From contig QKMZ01000015.1 in the NCBI GenBank assembly GCA_003242885.1, positions 736,214 through 800,213 on the forward strand: a DNA stretch of 64,000 bases. Reading direction: 5' to 3'. Positions 17,763 through 26,651 of the stretch are shown piece by piece. The stretch comes from Candidatus Melainabacteria bacterium (GTDB lineage Bacteria; Cyanobacteriota; Vampirovibrionia; Obscuribacterales; Obscuribacteraceae). Every line of letters starts with the position of its first letter. Within the stretch, counting starts at the first letter, position 1. Under the pieces are notes generated by a model. The model was not told the DNA's origin, did no database searches, and was given only the letters and a program-made list of their open reading frames with translations. Both the position numbers and the translations under genes were made by a program.

Positions 17763-19892
17763 TTACTTGCTCCCGCTAACGCTAGAATCGGATTTGTCAC
17801 TCATGAGTGAACGCTTGTGTATCGCCATTGCTCGTGCCAGGTCGTCCGAGTAGGCTTTCATTGCCGGCTTCAATGCGCTGGCGATGCGGAACTCGGGGAT
17901 TGCCTCGACAACTTGTCCGAGATTAAGAAGGTTGGTAGCCAGTCTGTGGTGGAGCTCAGGATTTTGTACGTCGGCGTCGCACATTTGTCTGAGCAGAGTG
18001 GCTGCACCTTGGTAGTCTCTTTGTGATTCAAGAACGCTTACTTGGCTCAGAGCATCGTTGGTGCTAACCGGAGCGCCATTGGCTTGGGCTGCGGATTGAG
18101 CTGCTTGTTGTTGTGCTTGAGCTTGTTGCGCTTGCATCGCCTGTTGGCGCGCTTGCTGTTGCATTTCTTGTTCCATTTGAGCTTGAGCTTGCTGAGACTC
18201 ATCGTGAGTTCTGAAGTTCATTGCTTGAGGATTGAAAGCCGGACGCTGCGAACCGCCTTCGTACATGCTCTTTCTCGAAGGATCGTGCTGCTGCATTTGT
18301 TGTTGCACTTGCTCTTCAGGTTGAGCAACGCGGAAGCTGCCCGGAGGCTGAGCTGCAAACTGCTGTTGTTGCAATTGCTGTTGAGCCGGTTGCATTTGCT
18401 GAGGAGCTTGCTGCATGGGCTGTTGTTGTGCCGGCTGCGCAGTTATTTGATTAGCGATTTGACCGCTCATTTGCGCAACTTGAGCACCACTCATGCCCAT
18501 GTTCTTTTGCATTTCTTTCGCGCGTTCTGCAGCTTCGACTTTGGTCGGGTCGATGATGACTACCTTCAAATACGCTGCGTGGGCGGCGGCATAGTTGCCG
18601 ATGCCTTCGAGGCATTCCGCCATCAAATAGAGGTACTTGGGATTTTTGTCTTCCATCATCACTGCTTGATTGATCTCACCAAGGGCTTCTCTACGGAGCC
18701 CTTGGCTGAACAATGTTTCAGCAGCCATTCTGTGCTTTTCTGCAATAGCATGCTGATAAGCCCTCTTCAGGCTTGCACGTCCCGATTCCAATCCCGGGTT
18801 ACGTGGATCGAGTGCTTCGAGGCGGCGATATTCGCCTTCTGCCCCAACAAAGTCACCCGTGAGTTGCATGGCGCCAGCCAGACCCAAATGATTTTCAGCA
18901 AGCAGCGGGTTTTGCGCTACTTGTTTGCGCCAGAGTTCGACGAGTGCCTGACCGGCAGCTACGTCTTTGCTGTCGCAGATGATGGCTTTGCGCAGAGACG
19001 CAGCAGCCGCGGTGAAGTCGTTCTTGGACATTTGCAGGAAGGCCAGCTGTCTGTGAGCCGGACCATAATCTGCATCCTTAACTATGGCTTGGCGGTAGTA
19101 CGCCATTGCGTTGGTCACTTGACCGTAGCGAACACAGAGGTCGCCCATCTTTTGATATACGCGGGCGGACTGCTCGAGAGCCATGCACTGTTGAATTTCA
19201 ATCGAAGCGCCAACGAGGTCGCCGGAGCCCATAAGTTTTTCAGCCAGTTCCAGTCTCTGGTCGACAGAACCAGGATCGATGCCTTGCTTCTTGAGCGCTT
19301 CGCTCAAGTGCTTCGCTGCCATCGCGTTGTCGCTGGCAGCGGCGAGCGCTTGTCTAAATAGATGGGCGGCGCCGGCATAGTCATGTGCTGCAAGCCGCTG
19401 TTGACCGTAGGCGGTGCGGGCGGCGGAAAGATTGATTTTGAATTGCTTATTGGAAGGATCATATTGAACGGCTTTTTCGTGAGCTACGATCGCTTCGTTC
19501 CAACGTCCTTGTTTGCCGAAAGCAACCGCGCTGTTGTTTGCGTCGATTGCGGTTTGGATGAATTGTTTGGCGTTTTCTACTTGTTGAGCTGCAGCCTTCT
19601 TTTGCTCTTCGATAGCTCTGAGCTTATCGATTTCAGCCTTTTTGGCTGCTTCGGCTTCTTGCTGCTTCTTGAGCTTTTCTTCTTCGCGGTAGTCCAGACG
19701 GCGCTGGAATCTGCTGCCGCTCGGCGGAATAGCTACAGCATTGCTGTCATTGAATTCTTTGGTCTCACGCTCGTACGGAAGGGGTGCTCCGGTGAGTTTT
19801 GTGGCGAGTGCGCTTTGAGTGCCCAGGGCAACCGTGAAGGCTACTGCCAGGAGTATCGGTGAGAACTTTAAGAGTGAGGACTGTTTGAGCAT
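17763..19892 (-). CDS. Secreted TPR protein with coiled coil and Gln-rich segment
   Basis: 709 residues. A signal peptide (MLKQSSLLKFSPILLAVAF to ALA at about 31) is followed by a charged coiled coil (YREEEKLKKQQEAEAAKKAE) and many TPR units between about 110 and 470. A Gln/Pro/Ala-rich low-complexity segment covers about 480-600, and one more TPR pair lies near the C-terminus (PELHHRLATNLLNLGQ). Its TAA stop touches the ATG of the RpoB-like gene with no spacing, so the two are probably translated together. Likely a periplasmic or surface scaffold; partner unknown. Confidence 0.8.
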   Translation of the reverse strand: MLKQSSLLKFSPILLAVAFTVALGTQSALATKLTGAPLPYERETKEFNDSNAVAIPPSGSRFQRRLDYREEEKLKKQQEAEAAKKAEIDKLRAIEEQKKAAAQQVENAKQFIQTAIDANNSAVAFGKQGRWNEAIVAHEKAVQYDPSNKQFKINLSAARTAYGQQRLAAHDYAGAAHLFRQALAAASDNAMAAKHLSEALKKQGIDPGSVDQRLELAEKLMGSGDLVGASIEIQQCMALEQSARVYQKMGDLCVRYGQVTNAMAYYRQAIVKDADYGPAHRQLAFLQMSKNDFTAAAASLRKAIICDSKDVAAGQALVELWRKQVAQNPLLAENHLGLAGAMQLTGDFVGAEGEYRRLEALDPRNPGLESGRASLKRAYQHAIAEKHRMAAETLFSQGLRREALGEINQAVMMEDKNPKYLYLMAECLEGIGNYAAAHAAYLKVVIIDPTKVEAAERAKEMQKNMGMSGAQVAQMSGQIANQITAQPAQQQPMQQAPQQMQPAQQQLQQQQFAAQPPGSFRVAQPEEQVQQQMQQHDPSRKSMYEGGSQRPAFNPQAMNFRTHDESQQAQAQMEQEMQQQARQQAMQAQQAQAQQQAAQSAAQANGAPVSTNDALSQVSVLESQRDYQGAATLLRQMCDADVQNPELHHRLATNLLNLGQVVEAIPEFRIASALKPAMKAYSDDLARAMAIHKRSLMSDKSDSSVSGSK

Positions 19893-20370
19893 TTGAGAAT
19901 CGAGGTGAATTTGTCGTAGAAGCTGGTTTGTCAGTCCGACCCTGGGGTTGTCGAGGGGCGAATGTGAGCACAGCTTAACGATGTTGGGGGTGGTCAGTCT
20001 ATTGGGGGGAATCCCACGCCATTCGTATATTTCCCATCACGCCATGTCCAAAAAGCGAAAAACGCCGCCAGTTCCGGTTTTGAAGCCGCCATGCCGTCAC
20101 TGTAATTTAGATATCGTGAGAAGAAAACGAATAAAGAACAGTTGTAAAGAGGAATTTATGTGAATTACCGCTCAGAAAAAACTGCAAGCAAAAGCTCCCG
20201 CCGCGATCAAAAACCGTTTTACTCCGAAAATTTGTGGCATTGTTAGAATTAAGGCGAGGAAGACTCAAGCGGCTGATAACTAACGCCTTTAGCCAAACTG
20301 AGTACGAAATCGGATCCTATGTCCCTCGCATATACCGTCCAGGCGTTGTGCATTAATTCCGGAGACATTC
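19893..20370. other. Divergent intergenic region, 478 bp
   Basis: This holds the promoters of the minus-strand TPR/RpoB-like operon and of the NarL-type regulator, though no clear promoter could be assigned by eye. A possible 39-codon frame lies at 20044-20163 and is listed separately. Nothing else recognisable is present. Confidence 0.4.
20044..20163 (+). CDS. Possible small basic protein with CxxC
   Basis: A 39-codon frame beginning MSKKRKTPPVPVLKPPCRHC and rich in Lys/Arg. It has a single CxxC pair that could form half a zinc knuckle. No good Shine-Dalgarno precedes it and there is no homology evidence, so it may be chance. Confidence 0.2.
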   Translation: MSKKRKTPPVPVLKPPCRHCNLDIVRRKRIKNSCKEEFM

Positions 20371-21237
20371 TTGGACTCTACATTCCGCTCCAATCCCTTC
20401 CGTCCCCGCACTATCCTGTGCGAAAGACATGAATTAATTCGCTTCGGCTTGAAGCGTGTGGTTTCGGAAGTTGTCGATATTATCGGCGAGGCTGCCGACG
20501 GCATGACTGCTACGGAAATGATCCGCAGGCAGCGCCCTGACTTTGTAATTCTCGACGTCGATCTTGATGTACTTAATGGTGTTGAAGTCTGCCGGCGCGT
20601 CAGCCAGGAGCTTCCTAACTCCAATGTTCTGGTTCTAACAGACTCTTATCACGCTACTAAATACCACAACCAGCTTATGAGAGCGGGCGCCCGTGGTTTT
20701 TGCCTTAAGAGTTCTGGTCCAAGAACTCTATTTGAAGCTATAGAGCAAGTTACGCGCGCGTTGCCGTACTGTGACCCGAAGATTACTCAGTTGGTAAAAC
20801 AGGCTCCTTCGACGAGCATGCCCAACTGCAATTTGACCGACCGCGAAATTGAAGTTCTTATTCGACTAGATCTTCGCAATAAAGAAATTGCAGAAGAACT
20901 CGATATGAAACTCCGCACGGTTGAAAAACATATCGAGTGCATTCTCGCGAAACTTAAGGTGCCTACGCGTACCGCAGCCGCGCTGAAAGCCGTGCAGTTG
21001 GGTTATGTGCTTTTGCCGAAGATGCCCGGACGCGACCCCGTTACCGGTGTCACGCACGAACAGACGGTTGCCGAGCTGCAAGCCGAGTTGGCTATCGCCA
21101 ACGAGCACTTGCGTGCCCTCCTGAAGCAGAACGAGCTGCTTAAGGAAGCACTTAATCAGAAGATTAGTCCAGCTGAAGAAGAAGAAGAGAAGAGAAGACG
21201 TATGGGTTTAAATCCCAAGCCGGAAGATGGTAAGTAA
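20371..21237 (+). CDS. NarL/FixJ-family response regulator with C-terminal coiled coil
   Basis: 288 residues from a TTG preceded by GGAG at 20361-20364. The receiver (about 12-130) has D62 in VILDVDLDVLNG and the conserved Lys in GFCLKSS. The usual acidic pair of DDH is here ERH (C-E-R-H near 17-20), so one metal-binding acid is missing. A LuxR-type helix-turn-helix follows (about 153-212, LTDREIEVLIRLDLRNKEIAEEL). The last 60 residues form a coiled coil and a Glu/Arg-rich tail that the family normally lacks. It may depend little on phosphorylation. No kinase is adjacent. Confidence 0.85.
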   Translation: MDSTFRSNPFRPRTILCERHELIRFGLKRVVSEVVDIIGEAADGMTATEMIRRQRPDFVILDVDLDVLNGVEVCRRVSQELPNSNVLVLTDSYHATKYHNQLMRAGARGFCLKSSGPRTLFEAIEQVTRALPYCDPKITQLVKQAPSTSMPNCNLTDREIEVLIRLDLRNKEIAEELDMKLRTVEKHIECILAKLKVPTRTAAALKAVQLGYVLLPKMPGRDPVTGVTHEQTVAELQAELAIANEHLRALLKQNELLKEALNQKISPAEEEEEKRRRMGLNPKPEDGK

Positions 21238-21306
21238 CTATTTCGTCGCGTCCTTTGTTCTAAGAATCTTGAGAATAGTCTGCGCCCGCAGATGGTGCGA
21301 ATGCCT

Positions 21307-21354
21307 GGGAGCGCCGGCGGCTCGCCGGCTTCAGGTATTAATGCCGCCCCTACA
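21307..21354. repeat. GCCGGCGGCTCGCCGGC palindrome and half copy of a second family
   Basis: GGGAGC followed by GCCGGCGGCTCGCCGGC spans 21307-21329, one of eight copies in the window. Right after it, ATGCCGCCCCTACAG at 21341-21355 matches the right half of the GGCGGCATTTATGCCGCC family. This second piece overlaps the likely start codon of the following lipoprotein. Confidence 0.8.
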
Positions 21355-22165
21355 GGAGCCTTCACAGAAACTTCTGTCCCTGTTTCTTCTCTTGCTTTTG
21401 CCGGTGATTGTTTCGGGTTGCTCTCAAGGTCCTGTGAAGATCACGCAGGTTCCGCCGGAAATAAAAACTGAGTATTTCGATAAAGGCGCTCGTCCCCCGG
21501 AAGCGAACACTCCGGAGCACAACGATTGCGCGAATACTCATTGGCATTATGGCTTTATACCTAAGGTTTCGTGGGATCTCATAAAGCGGGAAAGAGCTGC
21601 CGACGGTGAGAACGTCCTTATCAAAATCAGAAAAGTCGACTTAACTCTAAAACTGGATATCACGATGTGGCTGCCGGAGAAGGCATCTGAGGATGTTCTT
21701 GCGCATGAAAAAGGTCACGCCGCTATTTGCATAGACATCTACAAACAGGCGAGTAAAGTGGCTCAGGATGCTGCTGACAGTGTTGTAGGAAAAGAACTTA
21801 CAGCACACGGACCTGATTTTGAAACAACACTCAAAAGCGCATTGAACGACGTCAATCAAGAGATGGCGCGGAAATATCGCGAAGATACGTTAGACAAGGC
21901 GAATGTAATCTCTGCTTTCTACGACAAAATCACAATGGCTGATCACGCCGCATCAAAAGTCAATTCAAAAGTGGAAGATGCAGAGCTTGAGTACGAGCGG
22001 CTTGCGCCTGAGTTGAGAAAACAACGAGCAGAAGATGAGCGCAAAATTCGCGAGCTGATTGAGAAGCAAAAACTCAAACAAAAAGAGCACGCTGCAAAGG
22101 TTGAAGAGAAATCTCAAGCTGGCACGAAGCCTGATGCAGAACTGCAAGCTGGGACGAAACCATAA
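21341..22165 (+). CDS. Lipoprotein with HExGH metal-binding motif
   Basis: 274 residues from the ATG at 21341; an upstream ATG at 21227 would translate a palindromic repeat and is rejected. A short signal (LLSLFLLLLLPVIVSGC) gives a lipobox with C27, so it is a predicted lipoprotein. H122-E-K-G-H126 follows a TMWLPE stretch, as in predicted secreted zinc proteases of the DUF922 type. The C-terminal 80 residues are a charged coiled coil ending in a repeated AGTKP. It is clearly homologous to the protein at 58164-58853. Proteolysis is not shown. Confidence 0.7.
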   Translation: MPPLQEPSQKLLSLFLLLLLPVIVSGCSQGPVKITQVPPEIKTEYFDKGARPPEANTPEHNDCANTHWHYGFIPKVSWDLIKRERAADGENVLIKIRKVDLTLKLDITMWLPEKASEDVLAHEKGHAAICIDIYKQASKVAQDAADSVVGKELTAHGPDFETTLKSALNDVNQEMARKYREDTLDKANVISAFYDKITMADHAASKVNSKVEDAELEYERLAPELRKQRAEDERKIRELIEKQKLKQKEHAAKVEEKSQAGTKPDAELQAGTKP

Positions 22166-22193
22166 TCCGATGTAGGCAGCATTGCCGCACGAA

Positions 22194-22210
22194 GCCGCCT
22201 GGAAGGCGGC
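22194..22210. repeat. Short GCCGCC palindrome
   Basis: GCCGCCTGGAAGGCGGC forms a six-base-pair hairpin between two convergent genes. It is one of the dispersed palindromes, without a T-run. Confidence 0.6.
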
Positions 22211-22280
22211 GCCCCCACGATAACGGGCGTATGGCGTTGATTCTACAGAAGACGGGCACATCCAATGCGCCCTCACGCTC

Positions 22281-24197
22281 CTAGTCGTCGGGATCGTTTT
22301 TCTTCGTTTTGTAGCCCTTCTTGTTGCTTCCGTCTACAGGATCAACAAAAGGAATTGCGTGACGGAATCGAATGTCTACCGACGCACCGTTCTGCAGATA
22401 TGTTGGTCTGTCTAGCCCGCCAGCAGGTCCTAGGAGGAATTGCACTAGTGGCAATCCGCCAGGTAGTCCAAAATCGTTTCTGACGAGCCCTGAAGGTCCT
22501 CCAGTCGCGTTCGGCCAGATCTTGTATTGAACACCACCAATGGTGACTTTGGTTGGTGGTCCTGGAGGTGGACTGCCGATCCAATTCCATGTGGCACCAT
22601 CACCGCTACCACCGCAATCGCCACCGAACATGGTGCCTGAGGTGCCAGAAGATGCTATTTCTAGTCTTCTGCTGCCGACGGTTGCAATGGTTTGTCCCGA
22701 ACGAAGCATTGCTATCGGAACGACAACCTGTGCATTCTTTAATGGTTCACCACCATGCTTGCCACCATTAATGGTGCCGGGCTGATAGCCATAGTCTCTA
22801 ATATGTACGTCATAACCGTTGCCGTTAGAGCTTCCCAGAGCATCCATGGCGACACCGTACATTTGATTCTCACTTGCCACCCAATACGGAGCCGTGTCGA
22901 GTGACGGGTCGTAATTATATTGAATTGTTCCGTCCGGTTTTACAGAGAAGATATGAATTGAGGGCAATCCAGAGTTTGTGAGCGGCTCGGTAAGCAGCTT
23001 TACAGCTTGGTCCGCATTCATGCGTGCGCCGCTTCTTCTTAGCCAATCATAGTACGCACCTGATGCAACAGTGCTGCCGTTGGGTGTTCCACCACCGCTC
23101 CAAGTGTTGGGTACGAGAGAAGAGCCTGGTTCTGGATAGTCACCATTGGTCGATTTCTTGATGTCGATCGGACCCGGTCCGTTCATGTTTGGCAGAGATA
23201 AGATTGAGTTGATGCTTGTGATTTCAGGCGGCATTTGGTCTGGGAAGCTGATAGTCAAAGTTCCAGGCGCCGGCTTTGGGTCATAAACGCTGGCAGTTGC
23301 AGCACATGTCTGCGCGTGAATTGTCTTATATGACTTGTCCGCTTGGTCCTGGATTCTTTGATCTGCTTCTGCTTTAACCACACTCGGCATTTGATATGGA
23401 ACACCGCTCTGTGTTTCCGCAAATTTCCTTGGGTCTACGAGTTTTAGACTGTCACCGATCGCTCCAAAAACGAAGTCTTCGCCGTCGTATGGAATGTTGA
23501 CGCCCGACATATAGAAGCCGTTCATTGCCTGCTCGTCGTCTACGTTTGCATAAGATGTCGGCTTTGGAACAGGAACGTTTGTTTGCATGGGCGCGCTTAT
23601 TGAGCCCAAGGTCAACTTCATCGAGTTGGGCACATAGCTCGCGTTGCCGGACATTCTGACGAGGTTTTGGTTGTAGGCGGACTCAGCAGCTGTGTATGGA
23701 TTTACCGGGTTGCCGTCAATGTCTTTTGAGCTTCCGGCTCCAGTTAAAGACTGGCGGATTTCTGTAACTAGTTTTTCCTTAGCCAGCTTGAGGTTAGCTA
23801 AATCGCGCTTAGCCAGTGCTTTCATAGGCAAATTTCCGAGCGAATCGGCAATGATCAGATCGAGTCTGATTGTGCCCATCATCGTATTGATTCCGTTGAC
23901 CGGCATGAAATAGTTGTCGCCTGCGGCCGTTGCTTTGCCGATCGGTGCTGCGTCTGATAAGGAAACGTAGCCGAAATTGGGGTCGTTGATGACGATGCGT
24001 GAGACTTCTTTGGCCGCAGCCAGCGCCGCCGCTTCCACAGCGGTGCGTTGCTCCTGGTTGCTTCCAACAAGACGAGTGTAGCTCAGGGCAAACAGCAGGA
24101 TAAGAATCAATATGCCTGCTGAAATCGCGGCGATCAGTGCCAGCGTATTTCCTGAGGAATTGCGCGCTAGATGCGCGACATAAGATGGTGATTTCAT
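22281..24197 (-). CDS. TadE/TadG-like envelope protein, paralogue 1
   Basis: 638 residues from the ATG at 24197 (MKSPSYVAHLARNSSGNTLA); an upstream ATG at 24275 is less likely. The N-terminus has the TadE/G layout: a short basic leader, a hydrophobic helix (LALIAAISAGILILILLFAL), then YTRLVGSNQEQRTAVEAAALAAAKE. The large extracytoplasmic part is unlike standard TadG. It ends with a Gly/Pro-rich segment (GGDCGGSGDGATWNW, SPPPGPPTKVTIGG) conserved in its neighbour. Probably anchored in the inner membrane or assembled at the surface. No other tad genes are in view. Confidence 0.7.
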   Translation of the reverse strand: MKSPSYVAHLARNSSGNTLALIAAISAGILILILLFALSYTRLVGSNQEQRTAVEAAALAAAKEVSRIVINDPNFGYVSLSDAAPIGKATAAGDNYFMPVNGINTMMGTIRLDLIIADSLGNLPMKALAKRDLANLKLAKEKLVTEIRQSLTGAGSSKDIDGNPVNPYTAAESAYNQNLVRMSGNASYVPNSMKLTLGSISAPMQTNVPVPKPTSYANVDDEQAMNGFYMSGVNIPYDGEDFVFGAIGDSLKLVDPRKFAETQSGVPYQMPSVVKAEADQRIQDQADKSYKTIHAQTCAATASVYDPKPAPGTLTISFPDQMPPEITSINSILSLPNMNGPGPIDIKKSTNGDYPEPGSSLVPNTWSGGGTPNGSTVASGAYYDWLRRSGARMNADQAVKLLTEPLTNSGLPSIHIFSVKPDGTIQYNYDPSLDTAPYWVASENQMYGVAMDALGSSNGNGYDVHIRDYGYQPGTINGGKHGGEPLKNAQVVVPIAMLRSGQTIATVGSRRLEIASSGTSGTMFGGDCGGSGDGATWNWIGSPPPGPPTKVTIGGVQYKIWPNATGGPSGLVRNDFGLPGGLPLVQFLLGPAGGLDRPTYLQNGASVDIRFRHAIPFVDPVDGSNKKGYKTKKNDPDD

Positions 24198-24378
24198 TGC
24201 TCGTTTCCGGAAAGTAATTCGAGAATGCCTGAATTCCATGAACTCTATTGCAGAAGGTTTTCGAATTATCTGCAAAATAACTTTGTGGTAAGTGAAAAGC
24301 CTTTTCTAGGCAGTCATATTGTAATTACCCGTACATTGGATGTAATCGCCCCTGCGGGTGACAGCCCTGAATTAAGAA

Positions 24379-24407
24379 CAGGGCGCACCGTGGATTAGCG
24401 CGCCCTG
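24379..24407. repeat. CAGGGCGC/GCGCCCTG inverted repeat
   Basis: CAGGGCGC at 24379-24386 pairs with GCGCCCTG at 24400-24407 around a 13-base loop, between the tandem TadE/G-like genes. No T-run is present, so it is more like the dispersed palindromes than a terminator. Confidence 0.6.
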
Positions 24408-24443
24408 CCTTGTTGACTGTCGGTAGTCAAACCTGTTTTGGAC

Positions 24444-26354
24444 TTAATCGATCAGGTCGTTCTTCTTGTTCGGGTAGAACTTCTTTGGAATTCCGACGGG
24501 AGTCAGATCGACAGCTTGTCTGAATCTGATATCCACTGCTGCTCCATTTTGAAGATATGTCTGTCTCATTAAGCCGCCTGCCGGTCCTGTGAGGAATTGT
24601 ACGAGTGTTCTTGCAGGATCGAGCAGTCCGAAGTCGTTTCTGCCAAGGGCCGCGATATTTGCGTTAGGCCATATCTTGTAAGAAACACCGCCAATAGTGA
24701 CCTTGTTAGGCGGTCCGGGGGGTGGTCCACCGATGTTCACCCAGCTCGTAGCACCGTCTCCGGAGCCGCCGCAGTCGCCGCTGACCATAGTGCCACAAGT
24801 ACCCGCAGAAGCGATTTGAAGCTTTTGGCTGCCGACTTCCGTTGATTTCTTGCTGACAATCGGGACAACAACTGCTGAGTTAACTAGGGGTTCACCTCCA
24901 TGCTTGCCACCGTTAATGGTGCCGGGCTGGTAGGTGTAGTCTCTGACATGAACGTCGTAGTCGAAGGTATCGGCACTCTTCAGAGCATCTTGGGCGACAC
25001 CATACAACTGCTCTTCACTGGCGACCCAGTAAGGATTTTGTTCTAGCGAAACAGTGCTGTCGTACTGGAGAGATCCGTTCGCCTTCACGGAGAAGATGTG
25101 CAAGGTAGGCACGCCGCTGTTGTTCAGTGGTTCAGTAAACAGAGCGACCATTTGCGATGCATCAAGCCGCGCTCCGACTTTCCTCATCCAGTCATAAATG
25201 CTGCCGGATACGATGGTCCCACCATCGGGCGACCCACCACCGCTGTAAGTCATGGGAACCATGCTGGCGCCAGGCTCTGGATAGTCGCCGTTTGTAGATT
25301 TTTGTAGAGTTACAGGAATGCCGTTCATGCCTGGAAGAATGAGCATCGAATTGACGTTTGTTATCTCAGGCGGCATGCCATCTGGGAAACTGAAGGTCAA
25401 AGTACCAGGAGCCGGCTTGGGATCATAGACGCTAGCAGGAGCTGCGCAGCTCAGAGCGTGTATGACGCTTGTGGTCTTGCGCTCAGGGTCGACCATTTTT
25501 TGATCTGCTTCTGCTTTAACAACGGAGAGCATTTGGAATGGCACACTTCCTGATGTCTCTTGAAATTTGCGCGGATCAACGAGTTTTAAGCTGTCGCTGA
25601 CGGCTGCGAAAACGAAGTCTTCGCCACCGTATGGAATGTTGACGCCGGACATGTAGCAGTTGTTCTGCGACTGGCTGCCACTCACGTGCGAGTAGTCGCT
25701 TGGTTTGGGAACAGGAATGTTGGTCTGCATCGAACCGTCGATGCAACCCAGTGTGAGTTTCATGGAGCCGGCGACGTAAGAAGAACCACCCGTCAATCTC
25801 ACCTGGTTTTGCTTGTAGGCAGATTCAGCGGCAGTGTATGGATTTACAACTTGTCCGTCGATATCCTTGGCAGTTCCGGAGCCGTTTAGCGAGGCTTTGA
25901 GCTCGTTTATCAAAGTGTTGTTAGCGTTTTTCAAATTTGCCAAATCCCGCTTGGCCAGGTTTTTCATTGCGGTATTGCCGAGTGCATCCGCAATGATCAG
26001 ATCGAGACGGATCGTCCCCATCAAAGTATTTACGCCATATACAGGCATGAAGTAGTTGTCGCCGGCGGCGGTCGCTTTTCCAACCGGAGCTGCATCGGAC
26101 AGGGAGATGTAGCCAAAATTCGGATCGTTGATGACGATACGTCCGAGTTCTTTAGCTGCTGCAAGAGAAGCCGCTTCAATTGCAGTCTTCTGCTCCTGGC
26201 TGCTGCCGACTAATCTCGTGTAGCCCAGAGCAAACAAAAGAATGACTATCAGTATGAATCCCACTCCTGCTATGAGTGCCAGGGTATTGCCGCTGGCGCT
26301 TCGGGCGAGTCGGAGCATCTGCATTCTGTCTTGCTTATTACCTGTGTGAGACAT
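24444..26354 (-). CDS. TadE/TadG-like envelope protein, paralogue 2
   Basis: 636 residues from the ATG at 26354 (MSHTGNKQDRMQMLRLARSA); an ATG ten codons later is also possible and a longer frame to 26489 less so. The same architecture as its downstream neighbour: N-terminal hydrophobic helix (ALIAGVGFILIVILLFALGY), EQKTAIEAASLAAAKE, a long extracytoplasmic part with FGYISLSDAAPVGKATAAGD, and a Gly/Pro-rich end. The two are similar throughout, so this is a tandem duplication. Shared segments with near identity suggest a conserved surface or pilus-related role. Confidence 0.7.
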   Translation of the reverse strand: MSHTGNKQDRMQMLRLARSASGNTLALIAGVGFILIVILLFALGYTRLVGSSQEQKTAIEAASLAAAKELGRIVINDPNFGYISLSDAAPVGKATAAGDNYFMPVYGVNTLMGTIRLDLIIADALGNTAMKNLAKRDLANLKNANNTLINELKASLNGSGTAKDIDGQVVNPYTAAESAYKQNQVRLTGGSSYVAGSMKLTLGCIDGSMQTNIPVPKPSDYSHVSGSQSQNNCYMSGVNIPYGGEDFVFAAVSDSLKLVDPRKFQETSGSVPFQMLSVVKAEADQKMVDPERKTTSVIHALSCAAPASVYDPKPAPGTLTFSFPDGMPPEITNVNSMLILPGMNGIPVTLQKSTNGDYPEPGASMVPMTYSGGGSPDGGTIVSGSIYDWMRKVGARLDASQMVALFTEPLNNSGVPTLHIFSVKANGSLQYDSTVSLEQNPYWVASEEQLYGVAQDALKSADTFDYDVHVRDYTYQPGTINGGKHGGEPLVNSAVVVPIVSKKSTEVGSQKLQIASAGTCGTMVSGDCGGSGDGATSWVNIGGPPPGPPNKVTIGGVSYKIWPNANIAALGRNDFGLLDPARTLVQFLTGPAGGLMRQTYLQNGAAVDIRFRQAVDLTPVGIPKKFYPNKKNDLID

Positions 26355-26651
26355 TTTCCCGTACCTTGTTAAAACCCAAAGAATCAACCCAAACGCTAAA
26401 TAAGGTTTTTCTTGGTCCCCTCGCTTTCTGCAATCGCTAAATGCCCTTTCACCTGCGTGATTTGGTAGGTAACGGTTGCCTGGCGACATTAGCGATTTTT
26501 AAGTCGCTTCCAAAATTATATAGGGCTGGGATTTCGAGACGTCACCCGTCTGGGTTATCCTCTTGAAAATCGTGGATATCAAGTCTGGCTCATGCAATCC
26601 GGGCTTGAATCGATGTAAAGTCCACTTGATTTCGGACACTGACATTAGCTC

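Noticed and set aside
18042..19361. Plus-strand open frame of 439 codons, rich in Leu
   Set aside because: Antisense to the TPR/Gln-rich gene; the Leu and His runs mirror Gln and Ala codons of the real frame.
21227..21340. N-terminal extension of the HExGH lipoprotein
   Set aside because: It would translate a dispersed palindrome and displace the signal sequence from the N-terminus.
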